From Catenulispora rubra (GTDB lineage Bacteria; Actinomycetota; Actinomycetes; Streptomycetales; Catenulisporaceae): a DNA stretch of 61,263 nt. The notes beneath the pieces are model-generated. The model worked only from the letters and a program-made list of their open reading frames with translations. It did not search any database and was not told the DNA's origin. Position 1 is the first letter of the stretch. Each line of letters begins with the position of its first letter. The translations under genes and the position numbers were made by a program. The DNA lies in NCBI RefSeq assembly GCF_015356825.1, contig NZ_JAACYW010000034.1, forward strand, positions 1 through 61,263, given 5' to 3'. Positions 17,494 through 25,148 of the stretch are shown in pieces.

Positions 17494-18440
17494 GCGGCGC
17501 AGTCTGCCAGGCGACCGACCAGGGCCGCGACGGCGTCGAGCTGTTCCCGCTGGGCGGACAGGCCGATCGCGCCCAGACGGAGCACCAGGTGGCGTGCTCC
17601 GGCGGCGACGTAGGCGCCGAGGCCGGCCGTCACCTGATCGGCGGTACCGGTGACGACGGCCTGGATGGTCTCCAGGTCGGCCAGCGGCATGCCGTAGTTG
17701 GCCCGGGAGTAGCGGTCGAGCCGCGCGCGGCCGGCCGCCTCGTCGGTGTCGACGCGGACCGTCACGAACAGCGCCGGTGTGACGGCGTCGGCCGAGCGGC
17801 CTTCTTGAACTGCGGTCTCGCGGATCGTCGCCAGGCCACTGCGATAGTCGGCGGGATCCGGCGGGTAGGGCAGCCAGCCGTCGTAGAGCTTGGCGGCGCG
17901 CGCCAAGGCCGCCGGCGTCGCGCCGCCGAGCCAGATCGGCGGTCCTCCGGCGCGGAAGGGCTTCGTCGCCGGCGGCAGGTCGTCGAAGTGGACGAGCTCG
18001 CCGTGGAACGCCGTGTCCCCGGCCCAGAGCGCGCGCCACAGCGCCACCGTCTCGTCCAGGCGCCGGAACCGGCGCTCCCACGGCAGCTCGGACAACGTGT
18101 ACATGGGCTGCCCGAACCGGCCGGGGAATCCGGCGCCGACCGCGACCGCAAGCCGACCGCCGGACAGCAGGTCGATCGAGGCCAGCGACTGCGCGGCCTG
18201 CACCGGCCGCCTCAGGAACGGCAACAACGCGCCGGTCCCGAGGGTGACGCGCTCAGTCGCCGGGGCGAGGGCCGCGAGCATGGTCAGCGCCTCGATGCGC
18301 GGGCTGATCAGCGAATCGTTGACGAAGAGCGAGGAGAACCCGAGCTGTTCGGCCCGCACCGCCAGCGCGACGACGTCCCGCGGATCGTCCCCGGATTCCC
18401 ACTGCGCCTCGCCGGTCGGAAGCAACACACCGATGTCCAT
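17433..18440 (-). CDS. LLM-class F420-dependent oxidoreductase
   Basis: A 335-residue luciferase-like TIM-barrel protein. Family segments include MDIGVLLPTGEAQWE, GFSSLFVNDSLIS, ERVTLGTGALLPFLRRP, LLSGGRLAVAVGAG and PPIWLGGATPAALARAA. Such enzymes transfer hydride from reduced F420 or FMNH2; the substrate is unknown. It lies 58 bp downstream of the ECF41 sigma gene on the same strand, matching the common link of ECF41 with oxidoreductases. An ATTCCC/GGGAAT palindrome lies just upstream. Confidence 0.9.
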   Translation of the reverse strand: MDIGVLLPTGEAQWESGDDPRDVVALAVRAEQLGFSSLFVNDSLISPRIEALTMLAALAPATERVTLGTGALLPFLRRPVQAAQSLASIDLLSGGRLAVAVGAGFPGRFGQPMYTLSELPWERRFRRLDETVALWRALWAGDTAFHGELVHFDDLPPATKPFRAGGPPIWLGGATPAALARAAKLYDGWLPYPPDPADYRSGLATIRETAVQEGRSADAVTPALFVTVRVDTDEAAGRARLDRYSRANYGMPLADLETIQAVVTGTADQVTAGLGAYVAAGARHLVLRLGAIGLSAQREQLDAVAALVGRLADCAAWDLSTAAPIPGPDSPRPRI

Positions 18441-18474
18441 GACCCGATGGTCTTCGGGCGGCTGCGGCGTCTCA

Positions 18475-18490
18475 ATTCCCGGCAGGGAAT
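18475..18490. promoter_or_regulatory. Palindrome ATTCCC-GGCA-GGGAAT upstream of the LLM gene
   Basis: Perfect six-base arms between the sigma factor stop codon and the LLM start codon. It shares TTCCCGGCAGG with the AKR/HxlR palindrome at 13837. Confidence 0.45.
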
Positions 18491-18498
18491 GACGCGGG

Positions 18499-19395
18499 TC
18501 ACCGCGCCATCGCGGTCTCCTCCTCGACCCGCGACAGCTTCTCCGGGTTGCGGACCACGTAGATCCCGGTGATCAGGCCATTTTCGGTGTGCATCGCCAC
18601 GATCGTGTCGACCGCGCCGTCGACCCGGACGATCACGGCCAGGCCGCCGTTGAGGTACGCGTTCTCCATGGTCACGAAACCTCTCAGGTGGGACAGGCCG
18701 TCGGCCAGGAACCGGGAGACGACGTCCGCGCCGCGCAGCGGCACCAGCGTGGCCTGCACGACGCCGCCGCCGTCGCCGATGAAGACGACGTCCGGGGCGA
18801 GCAGGTCGAACAGGCTCTGCAGGTCGCCGGTCGAGACCGCCTTCTGGAACGCCTCGGTGGCGCCCAGGACGTCGGCCTTGGAGGTGACGCCGCGCGGCCG
18901 CCGCGCCGCGACGTGGTTGCGGGCCCGGTGCGCGATCTGCCGGACCGCGGCCGGGGTCTTGTCGACCGCCTCGGCGATCTCGTCGTACTCCAGGCTGAAC
19001 ACGTCGCGCAGCACGAACACGGCGCGCTCAGCCGGCGTCAGCGTCTCCATCACCAGCAGCATCGCCATCGAGACGCTGTCGGCCAGTTCCACGTCCTCGG
19101 CCACGTCCGGCGCGGTCAGCAACGGCTCGGGCAGCCACGGCCCGACGTAGGACTCCTTGCGCCGCCCGAGCCTGCGCAGCTGGGTCAGCGCCTGCCGGGT
19201 GGTGATCCGCACCAGGTACGCCCGCCGGTCCCGCACCGTGTCCAGGTCGACGGTGGTCCAGCGCAGCCAGGTCTCCTGCAGCACGTCCTCGGCGTCGGCG
19301 GCGGAGCCGAGCATTTCGTAGGCGACGGTGAACAGCAGGTTGCGATGGGCGACGAAGGTCTCGGTCGCGGACTGCCCCGACGGTTCCCCACTCAT
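18499..19395 (-). CDS. sigJ: ECF41 RNA polymerase sigma factor with SnoaL-like C-terminal domain (SigJ type)
   Basis: A 298-residue ECF sigma factor. Region 2 (AEDVLQETWLRWTTV) and region 4 (TLTPAERAVFVLRDVFSLEYDEIAEAV) are followed by a SnoaL-like extension. The extension has the two ECF41 hallmarks, DGGG-V (IGDGGGVVQ) and NPDKL (here NPEKL). In ECF41 the extension replaces a separate anti-sigma factor and usually controls a CMD, oxidoreductase or epimerase gene. A promoter resembling the ECF41 consensus and a Crp-like box lie upstream, so autoregulation is likely. ATG 19395. Confidence 0.9.
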   Translation of the reverse strand: MSGEPSGQSATETFVAHRNLLFTVAYEMLGSAADAEDVLQETWLRWTTVDLDTVRDRRAYLVRITTRQALTQLRRLGRRKESYVGPWLPEPLLTAPDVAEDVELADSVSMAMLLVMETLTPAERAVFVLRDVFSLEYDEIAEAVDKTPAAVRQIAHRARNHVAARRPRGVTSKADVLGATEAFQKAVSTGDLQSLFDLLAPDVVFIGDGGGVVQATLVPLRGADVVSRFLADGLSHLRGFVTMENAYLNGGLAVIVRVDGAVDTIVAMHTENGLITGIYVVRNPEKLSRVEEETAMAR

Positions 19396-19435
19396 GACGG
19401 CACCTATCTGTTCGCTCGCGAGTACTTTTACACGG

Positions 19436-19462
19436 GACTACACGAACCGCGCGGTTGTGACG
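19436..19462 (-). promoter_or_regulatory. Candidate ECF41 promoter of sigJ (CGTCACA-N16-AGTC)
   Basis: On the minus strand CGTCACA (19462-19456) is followed after 16 bases by AGTC (19439-19436). This has one mismatch in each half against the published ECF41 consensus TGTCACA-N16-CGTC. Confidence 0.5.
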
Positions 19463-19472
19463 TGCCCCCGAA

Positions 19473-19486
19473 GTGACGTGCATCAC
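19473..19486. promoter_or_regulatory. Crp-like box GTGA-N6-TCAC upstream of sigJ
   Basis: GTGACGTGCATCAC, a symmetric cAMP-receptor-type site, begins 11 bases upstream of the candidate sigJ -35 element. It is nearly identical to the site before the CMD gene at 25149. A Crp gene is in the same window (44435). Confidence 0.55.
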
Positions 19487-19503
19487 ATCGACCCGGCAGC
19501 GCG

Positions 19504-19524
19504 TTGACCCTGACGCAGGGTCAA
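19504..19524 (+). promoter_or_regulatory. MerR-type operator/promoter palindrome
   Basis: Perfect nine-base arms TTGACCCTG and CAGGGTCAA around ACG, the form of MerR-family operators that overlap an extended -35 region. It precedes the ABC ATPase remnant; no MerR gene is nearby. Confidence 0.6.
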
Positions 19525-19542
19525 CCTTCCAGCATTGCCGTC

Positions 19543-19818
19543 ATGACGACGACAGCAACCGCCTCCCCTGCGATCAGCGTCTCCGACCTGCGCAAGTCCT
19601 TCGGCGAGAAATCCGTTCTGAACGGCGTGGACCTCAGCGTCCCGGCCGGGACGGTCTTCGCTCTGCGGCGTCCCGGGCGGGCTCGCGCGGCGGAGCTGCT
19701 GGAGCGCTTCGGCCTGACCGACGCCGCCGATCAGCCGCCGTCCACCTACTCCGGCGGCATGCGCCGGCGGCTGATCCGCCTGCACGACCTGGTGGGTCGG
19801 CGGCTTCAGGACTCCTGA
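19543..19818 (+). pseudogene. Internally deleted DrrA-like ABC transporter ATPase
   Basis: Starts as a drug-export ABC ATPase (AISVSDLRKSFGEKSVLNGVDL, then VPAGTVFAL) but jumps straight to RRPGRARAAELLERFGLTDAADQ and the signature STYSGGMRRRL. The Walker A, Q-loop and about 80 residues in between are gone. After the signature it degenerates (LIRLHDLVGRRLQDS), so Walker B and the switch His are missing too. It cannot bind ATP. Its 3' end overlaps the end of the ECF42 gene, indicating loss of the rest of an efflux operon. Confidence 0.8.
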
Positions 19819-21059
19819 CCCCGCTGGACCTCGGCAAGACGTCTGGCGAGGAACGCACGCTCGGCTTCGTTGTCGGTGAGCACCAGGGCTTCCTCATACG
19901 CGGTAGCGGCTTCCGGCCACTGTCCTAGTCTTCTGAGGAAGTCGGCGCGAGCAGCGCTGAGATAGCGGTACGTCGCCAGCGCGGGCTCGGCGGCCAAGCG
20001 GTCGAGTGCGACGAGACCGGCCTCCGGGCCGTCGCGCATTCCGATGGCCACAGCCTGGTTGAGCTCGACGACCGGCGAGGGCCACAGGCGGAGCAGGACG
20101 TCGTAGAGGGAGACGATCTCTGACCAGTCGGTCGCTTCGAACGTGGAGGCTTCCGCATGAACGGCGGCGATCGCAGCCTGAACCGCGTATCGGTTCGGCG
20201 GACCACCCCGCAAAGACTCCGTCAGCAGCTCGATCCCCTCGGCGATCATCTCCCGGTCCCACCAGGACCGATCCTGATCTTCAAGCAACACAGGAGCGCC
20301 ATCGTCGTCGGTCCGCGTCGCACGACGAGCGTCGATCAGCAGCAGCAACGCCAACAACCCGGCGGGTTCCGCGACCGGCAGCAGCCGATGGAGCATCCGC
20401 GCCAAGCCGACCGCGGAGTCGACGAGATCGTCCCGGACCAGCGTCTCCCCGACCGGCGCGTTACTGCCGGTCGTGAAGACGAGGTGGACGACGTCGCAGA
20501 CTGCTGAGACCCGCTCGGGCAGATCGACCGCGGTCGGCACCCGATAGGGGATGCGCGCCGCGGCGATCTTCTTCTTGGCCCGCGTGATGCGCGCGGCCAT
20601 GGTGCTCTCCTGGACCAGGAAGGCCCGCGCGACCTCGGCCGTCGACAGTCCGCACACCAGGCGCAGCGTGAGGGCGACGCGGGCCTCCCGGGAGAGCGCG
20701 GGATGGCAGCAGGTGAAGATCAGCCGCAGGGTGTCGTCGGCGACGACCGGCGGTTCGTCCGCGTCCTGCGGGTCTGGACCAGTGGCAGTGGCTTCCTCGA
20801 CCAGCAGCGGCATCGCACGCCGCCACACCGATTCACGCCGCAGCAGGTCGCGGGCCCGGTTCCCGGCCACCGTGCGCAGCCACGCCTCCGGGCGGTCCGG
20901 CACGCCGTTCGACGGCCAGGTGCGCAGGGCTTGGGCGTAGGCGTCCTGGACGCATTCCTCGGCGGTGTCGAGGTCGCGGGTGATGCGGACGGTCGCGGCC
21001 AGGACGCCGGCCCAGTGGGCACGGTGAGCCGCCGCGACGGCGTCGCCAGGCGTGCTCAC
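19806..21059 (-). CDS. ECF42 RNA polymerase sigma factor with TPR-like C-terminal domain
   Basis: A 417-residue sigma factor: N-terminal ECF regions (TAEECVQDAYAQALRTWP; VCGLSTAEVARAFLVQESTMAARITRAKKKI) plus a long helical C-terminal domain with TPR-like repeats (YRYLSAARADFLRRLGQWPEAATAYEEAL). The FTCCHPALS linker is typical of the group. ECF42 factors have no anti-sigma factor and are encoded beside DGPF/YCII proteins, as here (16-bp gap). GTG 21059 is the start. The 3' end overlaps the ABC remnant on the other strand by 13 bp. Confidence 0.9.
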   Translation of the reverse strand: MSTPGDAVAAAHRAHWAGVLAATVRITRDLDTAEECVQDAYAQALRTWPSNGVPDRPEAWLRTVAGNRARDLLRRESVWRRAMPLLVEEATATGPDPQDADEPPVVADDTLRLIFTCCHPALSREARVALTLRLVCGLSTAEVARAFLVQESTMAARITRAKKKIAAARIPYRVPTAVDLPERVSAVCDVVHLVFTTGSNAPVGETLVRDDLVDSAVGLARMLHRLLPVAEPAGLLALLLLIDARRATRTDDDGAPVLLEDQDRSWWDREMIAEGIELLTESLRGGPPNRYAVQAAIAAVHAEASTFEATDWSEIVSLYDVLLRLWPSPVVELNQAVAIGMRDGPEAGLVALDRLAAEPALATYRYLSAARADFLRRLGQWPEAATAYEEALVLTDNEAERAFLARRLAEVQRGQES

Positions 21060-21075
21060 CGTCCCACTCCCCCTC

Positions 21076-21429
21076 TCAGCCGTGCTGGACCAGCGGCTTG
21101 ATCTCGACCCCGGAGTGCTCGTGCCGGACTTCCGCCAGCTCCCGGCTCAGGGCCACGGCCTCGTCCAGATCCGCAGCCTCGACCAGGTAGAAGCCTCCGA
21201 GGACTTCCTTGGTCTCCAGGAACGGTCCGTCAGTCACCGCAGGCGCCTCACCGTCGCCGCGCAACGTCGTGGCCGTCGAGGACGGCTCCAACTGCCCCGA
21301 GGCCAGGATCCGGTCGCCGGCCCGCTTCTGGAAGGCGACGTGGCCGGCGTCGATCTCAGCCATCTCCTCCGCGGAGATGGTCTCCCACCGCTGCTCGTTG
21401 CCGTAGATGAGGAGCATGTACTTGGACAT
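21076..21429 (-). CDS. YCII/DGPF-domain protein
   Basis: A 117-residue YCII-like ferredoxin-fold protein, MSKYMLLIYGNEQRW, containing the DGPF motif (VTDGPFLETKEVLGGFYLVEA). DGPF proteins are the typical targets and partners of ECF42; their biochemical role is unproven. ATG 21429 has GGAGGG upstream. It is the first gene of a two-gene operon with the ECF42 factor and has an ECF42-type promoter. Confidence 0.9.
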   Translation of the reverse strand: MSKYMLLIYGNEQRWETISAEEMAEIDAGHVAFQKRAGDRILASGQLEPSSTATTLRGDGEAPAVTDGPFLETKEVLGGFYLVEAADLDEAVALSRELAEVRHEHSGVEIKPLVQHG

Positions 21430-21472
21430 CGGCGTTCCCTCCATCGCGGGCCGGATTTCGACCCTCTCACTA

Positions 21473-22378
21473 CTAGGGACGATCCGCATCGGTAGCGATC
21501 GACAGCCGCGCGTGCTCGATCGCCGCGGCGAGTGCTTCGTCCTCCGCGACCGCGACGTCCGGGACGACACCGACGCCCTCCCAGTCCGTACCGGTGAACG
21601 GGCTCTCCGAGCGGCAGTTCGGGACGGTGACCGTCACGTGTTCCGTGAGCTGGTACCAGTCGGTCGGGTGCGCGCCGCCGCGCGTGGTGGCCCCGACCAG
21701 CGTGGCGCGTTGCAGACCCTGGAGCGTGTAGGCCAGGTCCTCGCCGCCGGAGAAGGTGCGGGCACCGGTCAGGACGTAGACGGGCCGGTCGAGGTAACGC
21801 GGGGCGTCGAGGTGACCGAGCGACCAGTACTGGCGGGTCCCCTTCACCGTGGAGTGCGAGGTGGTGAGCAGGGTGTCGGCACCGCGGATCAGGTAGCTGC
21901 ACCACAACTGCACGCCGTCGGTGGAGCCCCCGATGGTGCTGCGCAGGTCCAGGATGAGAGCACTGGTGTCGGCGACCAGCTGCATCGCCGCCGCGATAGT
22001 GGCGCCGCCGAGCTCGGCGGTCGGGATCAGCGTGAGGTCGAGGTAACCGATGCCGCCGTCCAGGACCTCGACCTTGCGGACACCGTTGTTGTGCTCACGG
22101 CACAGCGCGGCGAACATGGCCGCCCCAGCCTCCTCGTCATCGTCTTCAAGCGGCTCAGGCTCCTCGCTCCATATGAGCCGCAGATGCTTGTCCCGACAGA
22201 AGTCGGCGAACACCTTGGTCACAGCCGCACAAGCCGCCGCACCATCCAGCTCGGCGTATTCGCCAGCCGCAGCAGCACGCCGAATCTCGGCGGCAGCACT
22301 GGCCGCCCTCCGGGGATCGATGTACTCCGCCTCGAACCGGCCCAGCGCGGCTTCGAGGACCTTCGGGTCCAGGATCAT
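21473..22378 (-). CDS. S41-family (C-terminal processing-like) peptidase
   Basis: A 301-residue S41 peptidase of the IRBP/tricorn-core type: an N-terminal helical domain, then IGYLDLTLIP, ALILDLRSTIGGS, VYVLTGARTFSGGEDLAYTL with the nucleophile Ser in TFSGGE, and LVGATTRGGAHP. There is no PDZ domain and no signal peptide, so it is probably cytosolic. The substrate is unknown. ATG 22378. An inverted repeat GGTGATC/GATCACC (22383-22416) lies directly upstream and may be an operator. Confidence 0.85.
   Translation of the reverse strand: MILDPKVLEAALGRFEAEYIDPRRAASAAAEIRRAAAAGEYAELDGAAACAAVTKVFADFCRDKHLRLIWSEEPEPLEDDDEEAGAAMFAALCREHNNGVRKVEVLDGGIGYLDLTLIPTAELGGATIAAAMQLVADTSALILDLRSTIGGSTDGVQLWCSYLIRGADTLLTTSHSTVKGTRQYWSLGHLDAPRYLDRPVYVLTGARTFSGGEDLAYTLQGLQRATLVGATTRGGAHPTDWYQLTEHVTVTVPNCRSESPFTGTDWEGVGVVPDVAVAEDEALAAAIEHARLSIATDADRP
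21478..21504 (-). promoter_or_regulatory. ECF42-type promoter (TGTCGA-N17-CGTC)
   Basis: On the minus strand TGTCGA (21504-21499) and CGTC (21481-21478) are 17 bases apart, matching the reported ECF42 motif (TGTCGA and CG[A/T]C). It lies inside the 3' end of the S41 peptidase gene, about 50 bases before the YCII start codon. Confidence 0.7.
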
Positions 22379-22473
22379 GGCAGGTGATCATAGGGGTGTA
22401 ACGGAATTCGATCACCAGACGCCTCTTCTACAAGGCACAGGGGAGAGGGCTCAGGCCCGGCACCGTGTCCGTA

Positions 22474-22524
22474 GGAACGCGTCGCGCCGCACCCCCCGAT
22501 CGGCGCGGCGCGTTCCGCTTTTTT
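22474..22524 (+). terminator. Intrinsic terminator with T6 tail, no gene assigned
   Basis: A 16-base stem (22474-22489 with 22501-22516, one G-U) and 11-base loop are followed by GC and six T on the plus strand. No plus-strand gene ends here; the nearest upstream genes run the other way. Confidence 0.75.
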
Positions 22525-23040
22525 GGCGGCTGGCCGGCCACGTGGTTCGGGGCGTCCGACCGGACCATGCGGGGGTTTGGTTCTAGTTCCGTTTACGGCG
22601 ATGACGCGGCGAGGGACCCAGAACCTCGGCGACCACAAGCAGCACCGCCACCGCACAACGCAGCGCAGGCAACAGCGTGATAGAAAGCCGAACAGTCGCG
22701 GACCGCCGCCAAACAACCCGACGCACGGGTCACCCCCTCGTCGAGGAGGCCCGCCAGAGGCCTCAACGCACCCACCAAACGCAGCCGCCACCCGCCAGAC
22801 CAAACGCATGCGCAGTGACTCGGACCAGCGCGTGCTCTTGCTCGCGAACACCGCCAGCCGCCAACGCACCACACCTACCGACTCGGACCGGCGCGTGGTC
22901 GTGTTCGCGAATACCGGCGGCCGCCAGCGCGGCATGAGTCGCACAACCGAACTGCGTCCCCCCGCGAGGCCATCAACCCATCCGCGAAGCCGTAAAAGAT
23001 CGCCTGCAAACCCACAGCCCACCCGCACCCCGAGCAGTTG
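22525..23040. other. Intergenic region of about 0.5 kb with imperfect direct repeat
   Basis: No supported gene. Frames on both strands are Arg/Pro/Ser-rich without a family or a ribosome site. It contains the two-copy direct repeat described separately. Confidence 0.5.
22817..22928. repeat. Two-copy imperfect direct repeat of about 49 bp
   Basis: Copies at 22817-22865 and 22880-22928, 63 bp apart, share GACTCGGACC, GCGCGTG, TCGCGAA and CCGCCA blocks. Each copy carries TTCGCGAA or TCGCGAA, a short palindrome. Confidence 0.6.
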
Positions 23041-23042
23041 AA

Positions 23043-23078
23043 GTTCGTACCACGAACCACTAAGTTCGTATAGCGAAC
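23043..23078. promoter_or_regulatory. Tandem palindromic operators GTTCG-N5-CGAAC
   Basis: Two perfect palindromes at 23043-23057 and 23064-23078 are spaced exactly 21 bp, two helical turns, and end 26 bases before the LLM start codon. No adjacent regulator gene exists. Confidence 0.65.
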
Positions 23079-23104
23079 CAGCCAGAACGGGGAAGCGAGA
23101 ACCC

Positions 23105-24019
23105 ATGCCTGAGAACACCCAGAACACCACCCAGTTCGGCATCGGAGTGTCGAACGCCGTCCAAGACATAGCCCAGACCACCCAGATCGTCGCCGCCGCC
23201 GACCACGCAGGCCTGGACCACTTCTCTGTCTCGGACCACCCCTACATCGGCCGCATGCTCGATGCCTACTCGCTCGTCGGCGTACTCCTCGGCCGCACTC
23301 AGCGCATCAGCGGCATGGTCAACGTCAGCAATCTGCCGACGCGCCCCGCTCCCATGCTGGCCCGCGCTGTCACCTCGCTGTCCGCGCTCAGCGGCGGGCG
23401 CGTGGTGCTGGGGTTGGGTGCCGGTGGTTCCTGGGACGACATCGCGCGCTTGGGTTTTGCGCGCCTGAGCGGGGGCGAGGCTGTGCGCGCCTTCGAGGAA
23501 GCCTTCACCGTCATCAGGTCCCTGACCGGCGGCGGCGCTCCGGTCACCTTCGACGGCGAGTTCTATCACCTGGACCGCGTTGAGCCTGCGCCTGTAGCCG
23601 CACCACCGATCTGGACCGGCTCGGTCGGGGCGAAGTCGCTGGCGGTCACCGGCCGACAGGCCGACGGATGGATCCCCGGCCACGCCGCCGACTGGCTGAG
23701 CGTCCGCTACCGCGAGTCGCGCCCGATCATCGACGAGGCGGCGCAGGCGGTGGGTCGCGACCCCCGCGCCGTCGCGACGGTCTACAACCTCCCCGGCCGC
23801 ATCAGCCCCACGCCGCTGGCGAGCACGCGTGACCAGGACGGCCGCTGGCTCGGCGGGTCGGTGGCGCAGTGGCTCGCGGAGCTGACCGGCGCGGTGCTGG
23901 AGCACGGCGCGGGCGGCTTCACCTACTTCCCGGTCGGCGATCTGCCGGTGGAGCACGCGTCGGCACTGTGGGCGGAGGAGATCGTGCCGGGGGTGCGCAA
24001 GGCGCTGGGTAAGGAGTAA
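23105..24019 (+). CDS. LLM-class F420-dependent oxidoreductase
   Basis: A 304-residue luciferase-like enzyme: FGIGVSNAVQDIAQ, DHFSVSDHPYIG, TQRISGMVNVSNLPTRPAP, LSGGRVVLGLGAGG and PPIWTGSVGAKSLAVTGRQADGWIPG. Family members are flavin- or F420-linked oxidoreductases; substrate unknown. ATG 23105 follows GGGGAAGCGAG. It stands alone, under tandem operators, so it is probably induced through a regulator encoded elsewhere. Confidence 0.9.
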   Translation: MPENTQNTTQFGIGVSNAVQDIAQTTQIVAAADHAGLDHFSVSDHPYIGRMLDAYSLVGVLLGRTQRISGMVNVSNLPTRPAPMLARAVTSLSALSGGRVVLGLGAGGSWDDIARLGFARLSGGEAVRAFEEAFTVIRSLTGGGAPVTFDGEFYHLDRVEPAPVAAPPIWTGSVGAKSLAVTGRQADGWIPGHAADWLSVRYRESRPIIDEAAQAVGRDPRAVATVYNLPGRISPTPLASTRDQDGRWLGGSVAQWLAELTGAVLEHGAGGFTYFPVGDLPVEHASALWAEEIVPGVRKALGKE

Positions 24020-24158
24020 GGAGTAGCGCCGAGTAACGCAGAGGGCTGGGGTGGGGAGGCGACCGGCGCTTAGGTCGTGTGCTCCCCGCTGTCGGCGTCA
24101 GCGCCAACGTCAGGGTCAGGGCCAGGGTCGGCGTGAGGGCCCTGCGCAGGACCGCTTC

Positions 24159-24368
24159 ATGGCCCGCTATATGCGATCCAACGGAGCAGTCGGCATCTGG
24201 CACGAGATGTTGTCCGTCCGCGCCGGCTCGTACCAGTGCCTATACGGCGACATGCCCCCGACGGGCATCGGCGCCTTCCGCGGCCTGGACGCCGTAATGA
24301 ACCGACCGGACGGCCTCGGCTACGTAAAGGGCGAGGACCCGCAGTTCGCCGGAATCGCCAAGCACTGA
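24159..24368 (+). pseudogene. C-terminal remnant of a DUF4188 (monooxygenase-like) gene
   Basis: About 69 codons: MRSNGAVGIWHEMLSVRAGS and YGDMPPTGIGAFRGLD are the conserved end of DUF4188 proteins, which are normally about 150 residues or more. The upstream two thirds is missing and replaced by a degenerate GTCAGGG-type hexanucleotide run (about 24095-24140). Confidence 0.65.
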
Positions 24369-24435
24369 AGCACAGCACAACACACCCCGTGGCGAGCCGC
24401 CGGTTTTGTCAGAGTTCGCGGCTAGCGTTGTAGAC

Positions 24436-25134
24436 GTGGCTACCTACGTCTTGATCCACGGAGCGTCCTCGGACTCCTGGCTGTGGCACCGCGTCGTCCC
24501 CCTCCTGCACGCGGCAGGGCACGACGTCGTCACCCCCGACCTGCCGATCTCCGATTCCGAGGCGGGGATCCCGGAGTACGCCGACGCCGCCGTCGCAGCG
24601 CTCGGCGACCGCGCCGCCGCCGACGACCTCATCGTCGTCGCGCAGTCCTTCGGCAGCTTCACCGGGACCGTGCTGACCCACCGGGTCCCGGTGAGACTCC
24701 TGGTCTTCCTCTCAGCGATGGCGCCGAAGGAGGGCGAGACGCCCGGCGAGTGGTGGGAGGCGACCGACTACACCCGGGATCGGCAGGCCAGCGACGCGCG
24801 CCTCGGCCTGCCGGCGGACGCTGACCTGAAGGCGGTCTTCTTCCACGACGTCCCCGACGACGTCGTGGCCGAGGCCTGGGAGCGCGGCGAGATCCCGCAG
24901 AGCGACAGGCCGTTCGCGCCGCCGCCGATGCCGGCCCTGCCGGCCGGCCTCCCGATCCGTTTCCTGGCGGGCCGCGACGACCGCTTCTTCCCGATCGACT
25001 TCCAGCGCCGCGTCGTTCAGGAGCGGCTGGGCTTCGCGCCGGACGAGATGGAAGGCGGTCACCTGGAACCGCTGGCGCACCCCGAAGAGCTCGTCCGACG
25101 GCTGGAGGGCTACCGCGTGGAAGCCGGACTGTGA
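24436..25134 (+). CDS. Small alpha/beta hydrolase
   Basis: A 232-residue alpha/beta hydrolase of the MhpC/salicylate-esterase-like group. Oxyanion segment LIHGASSDSWLWH, nucleophile elbow VAQSFGSF (Ser about residue 76), acid AGRDDRFFP and histidine MEGGHLEPLAHP are present, so it should be active on an ester or C-C bond. GTG 24436 fits the short N-terminus (VATYVLIHG), preceded by a TAGCGT-like -10, probably leaderless. Confidence 0.85.
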   Translation: MATYVLIHGASSDSWLWHRVVPLLHAAGHDVVTPDLPISDSEAGIPEYADAAVAALGDRAAADDLIVVAQSFGSFTGTVLTHRVPVRLLVFLSAMAPKEGETPGEWWEATDYTRDRQASDARLGLPADADLKAVFFHDVPDDVVAEAWERGEIPQSDRPFAPPPMPALPAGLPIRFLAGRDDRFFPIDFQRRVVQERLGFAPDEMEGGHLEPLAHPEELVRRLEGYRVEAGL

Positions 25135-25148
25135 CCGCCTAAGAGACA

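Noticed and set aside
22382..22480. Possible tRNA upstream of the orphan terminator
   Set aside because: TTCGATCACCA superficially recalls a T-loop and 3' end, but no acceptor stem, D-arm or anticodon arm can be formed.
22375..23181. 268-residue minus-strand frame in the 22.4-23.1 kb gap
   Set aside because: It has Trp/Arg/Cys-rich unusual composition, crosses the T-run terminator and the LLM promoter and start, and has no ribosome site; apparent internal repeats come from the DNA repeat.
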